Source: an uncultured Eubacteriales bacterium
Lineage (GTDB): Bacteria; Bacillota; Clostridia; Oscillospirales; Acutalibacteraceae
Assembly (NCBI GenBank): GCA_900317795.1
Contig: ONIF01000019.1
Coordinates: 1 to 6,016 of the forward strand
Length of the DNA stretch: 6,016 nucleotides
Direction of reading: 5' to 3'
Notes under the pieces: generated by a model
The model's input: the letters and a program-made list of their open reading frames with translations, nothing else
What the model was told of the DNA's origin: nothing
Database searches by the model: none
Shown: positions 4,983-6,016 of the stretch, piece by piece
Numbering within the stretch: position 1 is the stretch's first letter
How the letters are laid out: each line of letters opens with the position of its first letter
Program-made: the position numbers and the translations under genes

Positions 4983-6016
4983 ATGAAAATCAAAAAGCCG
5001 GTTTCAATGAACGTATCGGCAAGGGAATATGAAAATCAACCCGATGGCTGCACAATAACGAAAATTTCCAATACCGCCTCCGCTGAGGGAGAAATTGACG
5101 GACTTTTGAAAGGCGGAAACCGCAATACAAGTTACAGCTATCAAATGGCTGAAAGAGGCGATGATATATATATTGCTGCTTGCAGGAACGTTTTGGAGGG
5201 GCTTGTTGAATCGTCTTTGTATGTACTGAGTGCAGACGAAGTAAAAGCTGTCACTAATTTGCTGACAAACGGTGATGTTCCGACAGACAGTGATGCAGAC
5301 GGTTCATATATCATCAAGTACAGCAAGAAAACAGGCGAATTTGCAAAGCTGTACACACTGCCTTCGAGAGTAAGGACTACTATGGCTGTGGCTTACGGTG
5401 AAAATGTTTATTTCTCAACATCTTCTGTGGGTGGTTTTGAAGAAAATCGTATTTACAGATGTGATAAAAACGATAAGATAGAAGAAGTTGCGTCTTTCGG
5501 TGCATTCAGCGGGGCTTCAAATTGCGTGTATGACGGAAAGTTGTTTATTGCGGGACTTGACGAATTGGATGTTGACGGAGGAAATGTTGTTACACCGATA
5601 GCTGTTTTCGGTATGGATAAAGATGATGACACGAAATTTGGCAAGGTTGCAGACGGCAGTGATTTTGGTGATTATGCATCTTACGATTCATTAACGGGAG
5701 ATTTGTGCCTTGCACCATCTACGGCACTGGCAAGTTATAACGGATACATATATATAACGTTGCCCGCAGTTGACGGCTTCAATATATTTAGAGGACATTC
5801 AGCCGCTGACGGTGAAAAAGCAAACCAATACGGTTGGTATTGGGAGAGAGTGACAGGCGTTGAAGATAAAGCATTGTACAATTCAATGTATGCGTCAATG
5901 TTTGTATTCAAAAATGAACTCTATGTTTATGACAGTGACCGTGTGGCAGATGGTATTTTAGATGCCTGCAACGGTGGGGCAGAGGAACTTTTTGACAGAG
6001 ATGATATGTCCTCAAG
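4983..6016 (+). CDS. Hypothetical protein with beta-propeller-like repeats, 3'-truncated
   Basis: The first 344 codons of a longer gene that is still open at the window end. ATG 4983 follows GGGAGG (4968-4973) by 9 nt. The N-terminus (MKIKKPVSMNVSAREYENQ) is hydrophilic, with no signal peptide or membrane anchor. I see irregular repeats with a hydrophobic/aromatic core of the type 'x-G/N-x-I/V-Y/F-I/V': ERGDDIYIAA (57-66), AYGENVYFST (137-146), VYDGKLFIAG (182-191), SYNGYIYITL (251-260) and FKNELYVYDS (309-318). They are spaced about 45-80 residues, each followed by a segment with polar Asp/Lys turns (e.g. GMDKDDDTKFGKV 210-222). This is the pattern of kelch-like or other beta-propeller blades, an inference rather than a family match. 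Asp is abundant. I do not know the function; no catalytic motif was recognised. Confidence 0.85.
   Translation, partial: MKIKKPVSMNVSAREYENQPDGCTITKISNTASAEGEIDGLLKGGNRNTSYSYQMAERGDDIYIAACRNVLEGLVESSLYVLSADEVKAVTNLLTNGDVPTDSDADGSYIIKYSKKTGEFAKLYTLPSRVRTTMAVAYGENVYFSTSSVGGFEENRIYRCDKNDKIEEVASFGAFSGASNCVYDGKLFIAGLDELDVDGGNVVTPIAVFGMDKDDDTKFGKVADGSDFGDYASYDSLTGDLCLAPSTALASYNGYIYITLPAVDGFNIFRGHSAADGEKANQYGWYWERVTGVEDKALYNSMYASMFVFKNELYVYDSDRVADGILDACNGGAEELFDRDDMSS

Noticed and set aside
5141..5644. Minus-strand open frames at 5141-5356 and 5453-5644
   Set aside because: They are antisense to the long + strand gene starting at 4983, which has a promoter, a ribosome binding site and an unbroken frame to the window end.

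Overview
The window looks like a chromosomal segment of a low-GC Firmicute, most likely a gut Clostridia/Oscillospiraceae (Ruminococcus-like) bacterium. The reasons are the AT-rich intergenic DNA, strong AGGAGG-type ribosome binding sites, the neighbouring glmU-like and prs genes known from Firmicutes, a MerR/TipA-type regulator, and a tRNA gene without an encoded CCA. The genus is an inference. No phage, integrase, CRISPR array or complete insertion sequence was seen.

Layout. Positions 1-1076 (+) hold the 3' part of trmL (wobble-base tRNA 2'-O-methyltransferase), coupled by a 4-nt ATGA overlap to a protein with a HEPN-like N-terminus and two CBS domains. Ending 3 nt from it on the opposite strand is a MerR-family TipA-like regulator (1080-1802, -). 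It has a textbook 19-bp-spacer promoter/operator and a strong internal ribosome binding site that should also yield the drug-binding domain alone. Then come the prs terminator, prs (PRPP synthetase, 1917-2876, -) and a short GlmU-like nucleotidyltransferase without most of the acetyltransferase half (3042-4013, -). Just upstream of the GlmU-like gene is a dispersed-repeat-type inverted repeat of about 119 bp (4046-4164), probably inside its mRNA leader. Next are an unrecognised 136-aa protein (4204-4614, -) and tRNA-Leu(UAA) (4733-4816, -) with its own promoter and terminator. A divergent gene with a perfect consensus promoter begins at 4983 (+) and runs off the window. It encodes a protein with propeller-like repeats and no signal peptide.

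How the genes relate. The GlmU-like protein and Prs supply cell-wall and nucleotide precursors and form a conserved Firmicute pair. TrmL in E. coli modifies position 34 of leucine tRNAs including the UAA isoacceptor, and a tRNA-Leu(UAA) gene lies in this same window. The TrmL/HEPN-CBS pair is the most suggestive candidate for an undescribed function: a tRNA anticodon modifier translationally coupled to a possible nucleotide-sensing RNase. This is a hypothesis from motifs only. The TipA-like gene with its dual start is the best-supported regulatory observation.
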